Positions 7,116-15,073 of a stretch of 34,237 nt of DNA are shown here, piece by piece. The position numbers and the translations under genes are program-made. The stretch's first letter is position 1. Each line of letters opens with the position of its first letter. The notes under the pieces are model-generated. The model was given only the letters and a program-made list of their open reading frames with translations. It did not search any database and was not told the DNA's origin. The DNA comes from Desulfobacteraceae bacterium. Its GTDB lineage: Bacteria > Desulfobacterota > Desulfobacteria > Desulfobacterales > JAABSP01. The stretch is taken from assembly GCA_011390065.1 (NCBI GenBank), contig JAABTD010000024.1:1-34237 (forward strand), in the 5' to 3' direction.

Positions 7116-7907
7116 ATGGAAGAAGATCAGGCGGCGTTTGCGGCCGAAGGAGACGACATCATCGATCGGGCCGCGCCGATACAGACGACGCTGAAATGGA
7201 CCTCCCGCGAGGATCTTGATCTGTACTGCTTCTATGTAACGGTGGATGATAAAACCGGCAAAGTGTACCATAACCATATGGGAGATCTCAAAACGCCGCC
7301 CCATATCTATCTGGACCGGGACAGCCGGAAAAAGGGGACCGAGACCGTGACCATCGCCGATCCGAACGCCCTCAAATACGTGCTGGCGGCGGCCTATCGA
7401 GAGTTTGAAAGCGGCGCGGGAAGCTTCGCATCCTCAGAGGCGCGAGCGGTCATTTCCAATGCCAAGGGCCAGACGGTGGAGATCTGCCTGCAGCAAAAAA
7501 ATGAATATGCCTATTGGGTGGCCCTGGCGCTTATCGATTTCACCGATCCCATGGGCGTTCGCATCTCAAAGTCCGAGACCTATGCGGAGGCGGATGTTGA
7601 ACAGGCCCCCGTATTGAACACAGACGGCACATTCAAAATGGGGGCCGGCGCTGTGGAGTTTAAAGGGACGACAAAAAAATGTTTTGTGGCGACGGGCGTT
7701 TACGGGGCCTGGGACGCTCCGGAGGTCAGGACACTGAGAGGCTTCCGGGATCGATATTTGCGTGGAACGGTTTTTGGCGAAGCGTTTCTTCGTCTCTATT
7801 ACCGGTGGTCGCCCCCCATGGCGGCAGCTGTTTCCCAGCGGCCGTTGCTGAAAAAATGGGTGAAAGACCGGCTTCTTGACCCGCTGGTCCGGCATATCGG
7901 CCGATAG
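7116..7907 (+). CDS. TerD-like domain protein with C-terminal CFI-box domain
   Basis: The 263-residue protein is read from the ATG at 7116, which has AAGGAG six bases upstream; the ATG at 7110 abuts that site and is less likely. Residues about 20-155 resemble the TerD/tellurium-resistance fold: LKWTSREDLDLYCFYV, HIYLDRDS, a conserved acidic pattern, and YWVALALIDFTDP. TerD domains bind calcium and occur in stress-response membrane complexes. From Cys189 the sequence reads CFVATGVYG, then APEV..LR.FRDRYLR, YYRWSPP, which matches the CFI-box C-terminal domain found at the ends of otherwise unrelated bacterial proteins; its role is not known to me. No signal peptide is visible. It sits 19 bases after the diguanylate cyclase gene and 6 bases before a large membrane protein gene, suggesting one transcript. 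Confidence 0.75.
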   Translation: MEEDQAAFAAEGDDIIDRAAPIQTTLKWTSREDLDLYCFYVTVDDKTGKVYHNHMGDLKTPPHIYLDRDSRKKGTETVTIADPNALKYVLAAAYREFESGAGSFASSEARAVISNAKGQTVEICLQQKNEYAYWVALALIDFTDPMGVRISKSETYAEADVEQAPVLNTDGTFKMGAGAVEFKGTTKKCFVATGVYGAWDAPEVRTLRGFRDRYLRGTVFGEAFLRLYYRWSPPMAAAVSQRPLLKKWVKDRLLDPLVRHIGR

Positions 7908-7913
7908 CGGGAT

Positions 7914-10073
7914 ATGAGGCCGGCTTGGCGGACCGCGTTGTCTCTGGCGCTCATCGGCATTGGAACGGCGTCGATGCTGTGGACCGCATACGCTGCAGCT
8001 GAGATCCTGGGCAATCGTCGATGGGTCCTCTACGGCGGCGGCATCCTCATCCTGGCCGGTGCTGGGGTGTTGTCATGGTCTCGACGCTGCCGGACACAGG
8101 AGATTGAGGCGCGTCGGACAGGCCTCGGCAGGATGGAAACCGCCTTGCAGGAACGCGCCGAACGGATCGGCAGACGGCAGCGGGAACTGGCCCGGCAGCT
8201 GATGCAGCTCCATGAATGGACCGAATTTCCGGGGGGCGATCTGATCCGGCCGGCATCAGATGACCATCTGCCGGTGGCCGAAGATCTCGGCGAGAAAGAC
8301 AGAGCGGTAGCGGCGCTTCTGGAAAAGCGGACCGAGATCCTGTTTGAAAAAATCAAAAACAATGCTTATCAGACGGGCGGCGTCTTCCAGAAAGAGCGTC
8401 TGGTCGAGGATTTGATTGGATTGGTCGAGGATGTGGCCCGCATCTACAACCCCGGCTCCAAGCGGCCCTTGCTGGAAACCAGCGTCGAAAGGCTCCTTCG
8501 CGCCGCCAATCGGATCTCCCTCCAACTCCTGCTTCTTCTTGAAGGGCTTCCCCTGGATATCAAATCCTATAACCTCCAGACCACCTATGAAACGATCCGG
8601 AAAGGCATCCGGGCGTATGGGGTTTATAAATCCGCAGAACCCTATCTTTCCTATGCGAGACCCTTTTATTATATGGGCCGCTATGCCTTGGGCGCCGCGC
8701 CGGTGGTCCTGGGCGCGGGATGGGCCGTGAGCCAAATGGTCAAAAGCGGGGCGCGACGGTTTTCAACTTCAATGGCCAATCGATATGCCCTCGGTCTGTT
8801 GGGGGACATGGTGCGGATCATCGGCGGGGAGGCCGCCGGGGTGTTTGGCGGCGATTACCGTCACCGGGACCCCAATTGGATCTATGGCGCGGAGTTGACG
8901 GATCTGGTCGCGGCCTGTGCTTTATCGCCGGACATCCATCGTTTTGCCATTGAAGAGATCAGCGGGCTGGCGCTGCGGAACGAATACGACCGGATTTTTC
9001 TCTATCGCTGCCTTGCCTCCGGGACCAGCGCCGGTCCGAACCGGTTCGCCGACCCTGCGAGCCTGCCCATGGATCAGCGGGAGACCGTCGCCAAACGGCT
9101 GGAGCGCTTCCACAAGCGGTGCCTCCGGGGCATATCCGATGAATCGGGGGGCCTGGCGAAATGGCGGCGCGATGCCGAGGGTCGTCTGGGCGTCAAGATC
9201 CGGTTGGCGGAAAAGGACCTCCCGGCCCCGCCGTCGGAAGAGAAGACCGCCACCGGCGTTTTCTCCCTTGCCGGTTTTCTGTTGGAGGTCAAGGGGCGTG
9301 ATCCCGAAGAAACGCCGGCAATGTTGTCCGGGACCCGGATGTTCGAGTCCCTCGGCGCGGTCGAAAGAGATACCCTTCTGAAAGCGCTTCTGGCGGCGCC
9401 CCCCATGGTCTTTGAGTATCCAGAAATGGAGACCGGGGATCGGCATGTGGCGGATTTTTTATCCGACCTGATATCCTTGACGGTCAAAATCCATCCCCGC
9501 AACGAGGAGATGGACGCCGTGGTCGCGGATGCGGCCCGGCATTTCCGAAAAAAAGATCTGGTCGCCGTAAAAAAGCGGCTGGACCGGGAATATGTCGATT
9601 TTCTGTCGGCCTCCCTGCGGGAGGATTCTCCGGAAAAGCGGATCTCCCCTCAAGTGGCCCGTTCGCTTCTCTATATGCTGATGGAGGATGAATCTCCCCG
9701 ATTTCTTTACAGGTCCATCCACCTCAGAACAGAAGAGGGGAGCGGAAAATCGGTTCCCTTTCCTCCCTATGCCGAGCCATGGCTGATGGGAACGGATCGA
9801 CGGCTGGTGCTGGCGGCGGTCAATCGCAGGTTTCAGAGCCCGCCCATTCTTGTCTGGAGCGTCCAAAAATCAAGGGATGGGTCTGAAACCGCGACGGTGT
9901 CTCGCTTGGAGGGGCGATTCCGCGACGCCTGTCGGTTGATGGGGGGGGGGTGGCATTGGGACCGGTTGGAAGCGACGGCGTCTCATCCTGCCATTCTGAT
10001 ATCCGGCGCGGCCATGGGTCGGTACAAACGGTTTTTCCGACCGCTTATCGAGTTTTTCGGGGCGACGGACTGA
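7914..10073 (+). CDS. Large membrane-anchored protein of unknown function (719 residues)
   Basis: I do not recognise this family. Two hydrophobic helices at about residues 8-30 and 37-55 form an N-terminal hairpin anchor, followed by a charged, probably coiled-coil stretch at 60-105. Further hydrophobic segments lie near 200-215 (SLQLLLLLEG) and 250-280 (Gly/Ala-rich, ending AVSQMV). Around 160-240 there is a well-ordered helical block with IYNPGSKRPLLETSVERLL and SYNLQTTYETIRKG. The C-terminal half is soluble-looking, mixed helix and strand, with no Walker, kinase or nuclease motif that I can see. It begins six bases after the TerD/CFI-box gene and probably functions with it. Codon 677 onward contains an uninterrupted run of ten G, so replication slippage would change the last 40 residues. 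The helical block vaguely recalls accessory regions of bacterial dynamin- or Era-like GTPase partners, but no GTPase is present. Confidence 0.7.
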   Translation: MRPAWRTALSLALIGIGTASMLWTAYAAAEILGNRRWVLYGGGILILAGAGVLSWSRRCRTQEIEARRTGLGRMETALQERAERIGRRQRELARQLMQLHEWTEFPGGDLIRPASDDHLPVAEDLGEKDRAVAALLEKRTEILFEKIKNNAYQTGGVFQKERLVEDLIGLVEDVARIYNPGSKRPLLETSVERLLRAANRISLQLLLLLEGLPLDIKSYNLQTTYETIRKGIRAYGVYKSAEPYLSYARPFYYMGRYALGAAPVVLGAGWAVSQMVKSGARRFSTSMANRYALGLLGDMVRIIGGEAAGVFGGDYRHRDPNWIYGAELTDLVAACALSPDIHRFAIEEISGLALRNEYDRIFLYRCLASGTSAGPNRFADPASLPMDQRETVAKRLERFHKRCLRGISDESGGLAKWRRDAEGRLGVKIRLAEKDLPAPPSEEKTATGVFSLAGFLLEVKGRDPEETPAMLSGTRMFESLGAVERDTLLKALLAAPPMVFEYPEMETGDRHVADFLSDLISLTVKIHPRNEEMDAVVADAARHFRKKDLVAVKKRLDREYVDFLSASLREDSPEKRISPQVARSLLYMLMEDESPRFLYRSIHLRTEEGSGKSVPFPPYAEPWLMGTDRRLVLAAVNRRFQSPPILVWSVQKSRDGSETATVSRLEGRFRDACRLMGGGWHWDRLEATASHPAILISGAAMGRYKRFFRPLIEFFGATD
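9941..9950. repeat. G10 homopolymer tract inside a coding frame
   Basis: Ten consecutive G residues fall within the 719-residue protein gene, completing a Met codon and encoding three glycines before Trp680. This is the longest G run noticed in the window. Tracts of this length are slippage-prone in other bacteria and are a common basis for phase variation; they are also a common site of sequencing error. Confidence 0.9.
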
Positions 10074-10266
10074 GTTGGGCGGCGGCTGACTGATGTTTGG
10101 GCTGAGAACACGTTAAAGATGCGCAGACCCTTCAAAAATGACAGGATATTATTCTTTTTATATCATCGTTGTGGTACAAGGGCAACCATCGGCAATGCCG
10201 GATTCAATTTTCGCAATATAACACGCTCATTTTTCGAATGGTTGCGAAAAGCGCTACAGAAAAGGT

Positions 10267-10295
10267 TTGACTTGCGGCTCACAATCCCATATGCA
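10267..10295 (+). promoter_or_regulatory. Candidate sigma-70 promoter upstream of RNase G gene
   Basis: TTGACT (10267-10272) is followed after 17 bases by TATGCA (10290-10295). It lies in the 283-base gene-free interval between the 719-residue protein gene and rng. The -35 box is good and the -10 box weak. The rest of that interval is AT-richer than the genes but shows no convincing coding frame, terminator or RNA gene. Confidence 0.4.
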
Positions 10296-10356
10296 GAGAA
10301 AAGGCAATAAAATCAAGATAATCATTTCAGAAAGGAGGGGTTGAAAGCAGACATTT

Positions 10357-11823
10357 ATGAACAGCAAGATATTGATCAATGCTGTGGATCCCGAGGAAAT
10401 CAGAATCGCCAAGGTCATGGACGGCAAGCTGGAAGAGTTTCACATTGAGAGCGCCGCCCGTGAGATCACCCACGGAAACATTTACAAGGGGATCATCTCC
10501 CGGGTCGAGCCGGGGCTGCAGTCCGTCTTCGTCGACTATGGGGCCGAACGGAACGGATTTCTCCAGAAACAGGAGATTCACAGCGACTATTACCAGGACA
10601 ATCATTCCGGAGACAAGTCCATCAAGAGCATCGTCCGAAAGGGCCAGGAACTGCTCGTTCAGGTCACTAAAGACCCGATCATGAAAAAAGGGGCCATGCT
10701 CACCACCTTCATCTCCCTGCCCGGGCGCTGCATCGTTTTGATGCCGGGCTCCAAAAGCCAGGGCATCTCGCGGAAAATCGAGGAGGATGAAGAGCGGAAG
10801 CGCCTCAAAGAGATCATCGAAAAACTCAAGCTTCCCGAAGGATTCGGCCTCATCGTCCGGACAGCCGGCATCGGCGCCACCAAGGCGATGCTCGAAACCG
10901 ACCTGCGCTATCTGATGCGTCTCTGGAAAAACATCAACGCCAAGGGGGTCAAGGAAGAGGCCCCGGCCCTTTTGTACAAGGAACGCAGCCTGGTGCTGCG
11001 TTCCATCCGGGACTACCTGACCGCGGACGTCACGGAGGTTCTCATCGACGACGCCAATGTCCATCATGAAGTCAAGGAGTTCATGAAGCTGATCTCCCCC
11101 AAGCAGGGCCAGATCGTCAAGCTGTATAAAGGACCCAAACCCATCTTCACCAAATACCAGCTCGAAGACCAAATTGCTTCCATCTACGAAAAGCGGGTGC
11201 CGCTCAAATCGGGGGGGTCCATTGTCATCGATCAGACCGAGGCCCTGGTGGCCATTGACGTCAACTCCGGAAAGGCCATTCACAACAAAACCATCGAGCA
11301 GACCGCCTATCTGGCCAATATCGAGGCGGGTGAAGAGGTCGCGCGTCAACTGCGGCTCCGGGACCTGGGGGGATTGATCGTCATCGATTTCATCGACATG
11401 AAGGACAACAAACACAAGCTCGAGGTGGAAAAGGCCCTCAAAAACGGCCTCAAAATGGACAAGGCCCGCACCAAAGTGGGCCGCATCAGCAAATTCGGCC
11501 TTGTGGAGATGTCCCGCCAGCGAATCCGGCCGTCCATCGAATTCGGCGCCTTTGTGCCCTGCGCTCACTGTCAGGGCAAGGGGCTGATCCCTTCCACCGA
11601 AACCCTGGGCCTCAGCTTTTTGCGGCGACTTCAACTGGAAACCCTCAAAGAGGGGATCAAGTCGGTGCGGGCGGTTTTTCATGCCGACATCGCCGATTAC
11701 CTGTTGAACAATAAACGGAGGGAAATCCTCGATCTGGAAAGCCGGCGGGATTTGAACATCCGCATCAAAGGCGATCCCGGCAAGCTGCCGAAACAAAGCG
11801 AGATCCTTTGCGAATTTGATTAA
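10357..11823 (+). CDS. rng: Ribonuclease G (Rne/Rng family endoribonuclease)
   Basis: The 488-residue protein has the compact RNase G layout without the long C-terminal scaffold of RNase E. The N-terminal S1-like RNA-binding part reads ITHGNIYKGIISRVEPGLQSVFVDYG. The DNase I-like catalytic core has the two metal-binding aspartates, Asp301 in AIDVNSGK and Asp344 in VIDFIDM, spaced 43 residues as in E. coli RNase E. The zinc-link motif is Cys402-x2-Cys405 (CAHCQGKG). The enzyme cuts single-stranded RNA with 5'-end sensing, in rRNA maturation and mRNA decay. The strong AAAGGAGG at 10331-10338 is unusually far (about 18 bases) from this ATG, yet the TTG between them is out of frame, so the ATG stands. 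Genes of the Sec module follow in the same direction. Confidence 0.96.
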   Translation: MNSKILINAVDPEEIRIAKVMDGKLEEFHIESAAREITHGNIYKGIISRVEPGLQSVFVDYGAERNGFLQKQEIHSDYYQDNHSGDKSIKSIVRKGQELLVQVTKDPIMKKGAMLTTFISLPGRCIVLMPGSKSQGISRKIEEDEERKRLKEIIEKLKLPEGFGLIVRTAGIGATKAMLETDLRYLMRLWKNINAKGVKEEAPALLYKERSLVLRSIRDYLTADVTEVLIDDANVHHEVKEFMKLISPKQGQIVKLYKGPKPIFTKYQLEDQIASIYEKRVPLKSGGSIVIDQTEALVAIDVNSGKAIHNKTIEQTAYLANIEAGEEVARQLRLRDLGGLIVIDFIDMKDNKHKLEVEKALKNGLKMDKARTKVGRISKFGLVEMSRQRIRPSIEFGAFVPCAHCQGKGLIPSTETLGLSFLRRLQLETLKEGIKSVRAVFHADIADYLLNNKRREILDLESRRDLNIRIKGDPGKLPKQSEILCEFD

Positions 11824-11860
11824 AGCGAACGATCCGGGGCCTGAAAATCTCAAGAAATGT

Positions 11861-11889
11861 TTGACGCGGTCGGTGAATTGCAGTATATC
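11861..11889 (+). promoter_or_regulatory. Candidate sigma-70 promoter of the yajC-sec module
   Basis: TTGACG (11861-11866), 17 bases, then TATATC (11884-11889) lie in the 121-base gap between rng and yajC. Transcription would start near 11896, about 50 bases ahead of the yajC start, leaving room for the AAGGAGG ribosome-binding site at 11931. Confidence 0.55.
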
Positions 11890-11944
11890 GACGCTTTTAA
11901 CATGGTCTTGAGCTGTACCAAAAAGCGCAAAAGGAGGAGTTATC

Positions 11945-12298
11945 TTGTTGAATACCGCTTATGCAATGGGTCAGGGCGGCGCCGCTTCGGGACAGGGCGG
12001 CGGCTTGGGGGCTTTCGTGCCCCTCATTTTGATGTTTGTGATCTTCTATTTTCTTTTGATCCGCCCCCAGCAGAAAAAGGCGAAGGAACACCAGGAGATG
12101 ATCAACAACCTGAAAAAGGGTGATCGGGTCATCACCGGCGGCGGCATCCACGGCCAGATCGTATCGACCGACGCAGCTACCGTGGTGGTGGAGATCGCCG
12201 ACAAGGTTCGCATCAAGGTCAACCGGCCCAGCATTGCCGGTCTGGTGCAATCGTCCGGCGGCAAAGAAAACAAGGAAGAGTCCGCCAAGGCGAAATAG
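11945..12298 (+). CDS. yajC: Sec translocase accessory subunit YajC
   Basis: The 117-residue protein has a short Gly/Ala/Gln-rich start, one membrane helix at about 23-40 (FVPLILMFVIFYFLLI) directly followed by the diagnostic RPQQKKAKEHQEMI, and a small cytoplasmic beta domain with KKGDRVITGGGIHGQI and VRIKVNR. This is the standard YajC build. YajC associates with SecD and SecF and supports protein export and membrane insertion. The start is a TTG at 11945, chosen because AAGGAGG lies seven bases upstream; the next in-frame ATG (11966) is too far from it. secD follows after about 100 bases that contain a large hairpin. Confidence 0.95.
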   Translation: MLNTAYAMGQGGAASGQGGGLGAFVPLILMFVIFYFLLIRPQQKKAKEHQEMINNLKKGDRVITGGGIHGQIVSTDAATVVVEIADKVRIKVNRPSIAGLVQSSGGKENKEESAKAK

Positions 12299-12311
12299 CG
12301 TGTCTCCGGAC

Positions 12312-12370
12312 AAAAGCCCCAGAACGAGGGGGAGGCTGTTTTCCCCTCTCTCCTTTATTTTGGGGCTTTT
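12312..12370 (+). terminator. Large hairpin between yajC and secD, possible attenuator
   Basis: A perfect 10-base inverted repeat, AAAAGCCCCA (12312-12321) and TGGGGCTTTT (12361-12370), encloses a G-rich/C-rich inner stem (GAGGGG with CCCCTC). The right arm ends in four T but no longer T run follows, so it may act as a partial terminator or as an RNA-stabilising or processing element that sets different levels of yajC and secDF. Confidence 0.5.
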
Positions 12371-12394
12371 ACGTAGAGAGAAAGAGAGGAAACT

Positions 12395-13972
12395 TTGAGG
12401 AATCTTTCATGGCGATTGGTTCTGGTGCTGGCTGTGATCATTGTCGCCGTGGTCCATATACTGCCGACCATCTCGCCCGGCTTGTGGCCCCACAAAAAAA
12501 TCAATCTCGGCCTCGACCTGCAGGGCGGCATGCACCTGGTGCTGGAAGTGGACACCGAAAAGGCGGTGGAAAGCACCATGGATCGGATCCTCGAAGAAAT
12601 GCGGAACTTGATGCGCCAGGCGCACGTCCGGTATACGACTCTCGAGCGGATTCAGGGAAACAACATCCGTGTGGCCGTCAGCGGGCAGAAGGAGATTGAA
12701 GCGTTCCAGGAAATCCTGGACGATGAATTCCCGGGCCTCCGGGCCGCATCCCGGTCGGTGACGGCGGACCGTCTGGAAATGACTTTGGATCTGCCGGAAC
12801 GGGAGGTGGCCGATATCGAACGGATGGCGGTTTCCCAGGCATTGGAGACCATTCGAAACCGGATTGATCAGTTCGGGGTCAGCGAGCCGGACATCATGCG
12901 TCAGGGCAAACAACGGATTCTGATCCAGTTGCCGGGCGTCGAGGATACCCAACGGGCAAAAGCCCTCATCGGAAAGACGGCCCAACTGGAGTTCAAGCTC
13001 CTGGATGAGGCCGGCGATGCGGCTGCAGCCGAAAAAGGGCAGATTCCGCCGGGCAGCGAACTGCTGTATCAGACCCGAACCGATCCGGAGACGAACCGGA
13101 CCGTACGAACCCCATATCTCGTGCGGAAGCGGGCGCTGTTAACCGGCGCCTACCTCACCGACGCGCGGGTCCAGATCGATTCTCAGTACAACGAGCCCTA
13201 TGTTTCCATCAAATTCGACCGGAAGGGCGCGCGGATTTTCGAGCGGATTACCGGGGAGAACGTGAAAAAACGCCTGGCCATCGTCCTCGACAACCGCGTC
13301 TATTCCGCGCCGGTGATCCAGGAGAAAATCGCCGGCGGCGAAGCGAGGATCACCGGAAACTTCACCACCGAAGAGGCCCGGGATCTGGCCATCGTCCTGA
13401 GGGCCGGCGCCCTGCCGGCGCCGGTGGAGATTCTTGAAGAACGGACCGTCGGCCCTTCCCTGGGCCACGATTCCATTCGGAAGGGGCTCACCTCCATGGC
13501 GGTGGGGGGTCTGCTGGTGGTGCTGTTCATGCTCGTTTACTATAAGGCGTCCGGATTGATCGCCGACTTCGCCCTGGCCCTCAACATCCTGTTCATCGCC
13601 GCCGGTCTGGCCGGTTTCGGCGCCACCCTGACCTTGCCGGGCATCGCGGGCATCATCTTGACCATCGGGATGGCCGTAGATGCCAACGTGCTCATATTTG
13701 AGCGGATCCGGGAAGAACTGCACGTGGGCAAGACGCCTTACGCCGCAGTCTCGGCCGGATTCGATCGGGCAACCCTGACCATTCTGGATGCTAATGTCAC
13801 CACCCTGATCGCGGCCCTGGTCCTGTTCCAGTTCGGCACCGGCCCCATCAAGGGGTTTGCGGTCACCTTGAGTCTGGGCGTACTGTCCAGTCTGTTCACG
13901 GCCCTGATCGTGAGCCGACTGATTTTCGATTACCTGTTGGTCGTGCGGCGAACAAAGGCCCTCAGCATCTGA
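12395..13972 (+). CDS. secD: Protein translocase subunit SecD
   Basis: The 525-residue protein has an N-terminal membrane helix (about residues 6-26), the SecD signature LGLDLQGGMHLVLEVD, a large periplasmic part (about 45-350) including the P1 head, and five C-terminal membrane helices from about 370. The conserved AMAVDANVLIFERIREEL-type segment is present as IGMAVDANVLIFERIREE. With SecF it uses the proton or sodium gradient to pull exported proteins through SecYEG. The start is a TTG preceded by AGAGGA; no better in-frame ATG exists before the first membrane helix. The length is close to that of stand-alone SecD in related bacteria. secF follows 34 bases later. Confidence 0.96.
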   Translation: MRNLSWRLVLVLAVIIVAVVHILPTISPGLWPHKKINLGLDLQGGMHLVLEVDTEKAVESTMDRILEEMRNLMRQAHVRYTTLERIQGNNIRVAVSGQKEIEAFQEILDDEFPGLRAASRSVTADRLEMTLDLPEREVADIERMAVSQALETIRNRIDQFGVSEPDIMRQGKQRILIQLPGVEDTQRAKALIGKTAQLEFKLLDEAGDAAAAEKGQIPPGSELLYQTRTDPETNRTVRTPYLVRKRALLTGAYLTDARVQIDSQYNEPYVSIKFDRKGARIFERITGENVKKRLAIVLDNRVYSAPVIQEKIAGGEARITGNFTTEEARDLAIVLRAGALPAPVEILEERTVGPSLGHDSIRKGLTSMAVGGLLVVLFMLVYYKASGLIADFALALNILFIAAGLAGFGATLTLPGIAGIILTIGMAVDANVLIFERIREELHVGKTPYAAVSAGFDRATLTILDANVTTLIAALVLFQFGTGPIKGFAVTLSLGVLSSLFTALIVSRLIFDYLLVVRRTKALSI

Positions 13973-14006
13973 TTCCAATAACTTCCCATTGACATAAGGA
14001 CCATCC

Positions 14007-15038
14007 ATGCAGTTTATCAAACCCGGCATCAACATCGATTTCATCGGCAAGAAACGATACGCATTCGTCCTGTCGGCCGTGCTCCTCACCGTCAGCCTGG
14101 GGTTTATGGCCCGAGGGGTCAATTTCGGCATCGATTTTGCCGGCGGCACCATCATCCAGGTGAAGTTCGAGGCCGCCACGCCGGTGGACAGCATCCGGGA
14201 GGGGTTGAACACCATCGGCATGGGCGGAGCGGCGGTTCAGCGTTTCGGCGATCCCGAAGCCCATGAATACCTGATTCGAAGCGAAGCCGGCGTTTCGGAG
14301 GAGGGGGAGATCTCCAGACAAGTCGAATCCGCCCTGGCCGCGTCCACGGGCTCGGCGCCGGAGATCCGACGGGTGGAGATGGTCGGCCCCCAGGTGGGCA
14401 AAGACCTCCGGGAAAAAGCCCTTTTCGCCATGTTTTACGCCCTGCTGTTCATTACCATATATATTTCCGGCCGGTTCGAACTCCAGTGGCTGAAGAGCGG
14501 CGTCCTGGCCGGTGGTCTCATTCTGGCGGTCTGGCTCCTTTCCCGGTTCGTCAGCATTCCCTGGCTGATTGTTTCAGCGCTGGTGGTGACGCTGGTGCTG
14601 TTCTGGGTGCTCGAACTCCGGTACGCCATGGGCGCCATCGTGGCCCTGGTTCATGATGTGAGCATCACGGTGGGCATTTTCGCCCTGTTTGGGAAAGAGT
14701 TTTCCCTCCCCATTGTGGCGGCGCTTCTGACCATTATCGGGTATTCCCTCAACGACACCATTATCGTCTTCGACCGGATCCGGGAAAACCTCAGAAAATA
14801 CTATAAGAACCCCATGCAGGTGACCATCAATAAAAGCATCAACGAGACCCTGAACCGCACCATCCTGACCTCCCTGACAACGCTGGTGGTGGTGGGAACG
14901 TTGTTCGTCATGGGCGGCGGCATCATTCACGATTTCGCGTTTGCCCTCATTGTGGGGGTTCTGGTCGGCACTTACTCGTCGATTTATGTGGCCAGTCCCA
15001 TCCTGCTGGCCTGGCAGGAGTTGAGCCGGAAGCGGTAA
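14007..15038 (+). CDS. secF: Protein translocase subunit SecF
   Basis: The 343-residue protein opens with INIDFIGKKRYAFVLS and a first membrane helix, then the SecF signature GVNFGIDFAGGTIIQVKF. A small periplasmic domain (about 45-125) is followed by five membrane helices, with the conserved GYSLNDTIIVFDRIREN between helices and INETLNRTILTSLTTL after it. It partners SecD in late steps of protein export. The ATG has AAGGA at good spacing. Membrane topology matches stand-alone SecF. One feature worth noting is a slightly longer hydrophobic region around 155-200 (two closely spaced helices, WLKSGVLAGGLILAVWLL and WLIVSALVVTLVLFWVL), consistent with longer SecF variants. dprA starts 35 bases downstream. 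Confidence 0.96.
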   Translation: MQFIKPGINIDFIGKKRYAFVLSAVLLTVSLGFMARGVNFGIDFAGGTIIQVKFEAATPVDSIREGLNTIGMGGAAVQRFGDPEAHEYLIRSEAGVSEEGEISRQVESALAASTGSAPEIRRVEMVGPQVGKDLREKALFAMFYALLFITIYISGRFELQWLKSGVLAGGLILAVWLLSRFVSIPWLIVSALVVTLVLFWVLELRYAMGAIVALVHDVSITVGIFALFGKEFSLPIVAALLTIIGYSLNDTIIVFDRIRENLRKYYKNPMQVTINKSINETLNRTILTSLTTLVVVGTLFVMGGGIIHDFAFALIVGVLVGTYSSIYVASPILLAWQELSRKR

Positions 15039-15073
15039 CCCGGCCGGAAAGACGCGCCGGGCCCGATGGAATT

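Noticed and set aside
10119-10310. 63-codon plus-strand frame in the gap before rng
   Set aside because: No ribosome-binding site, overlaps the predicted promoter, and the translation has no recognisable features.
10327-11853. 508-codon open frame on the minus strand opposite rng
   Set aside because: It is a shadow of the GC-rich rng codons: its translation is rich in Asp, His, Gly and Phe without any domain, while rng is unmistakable.
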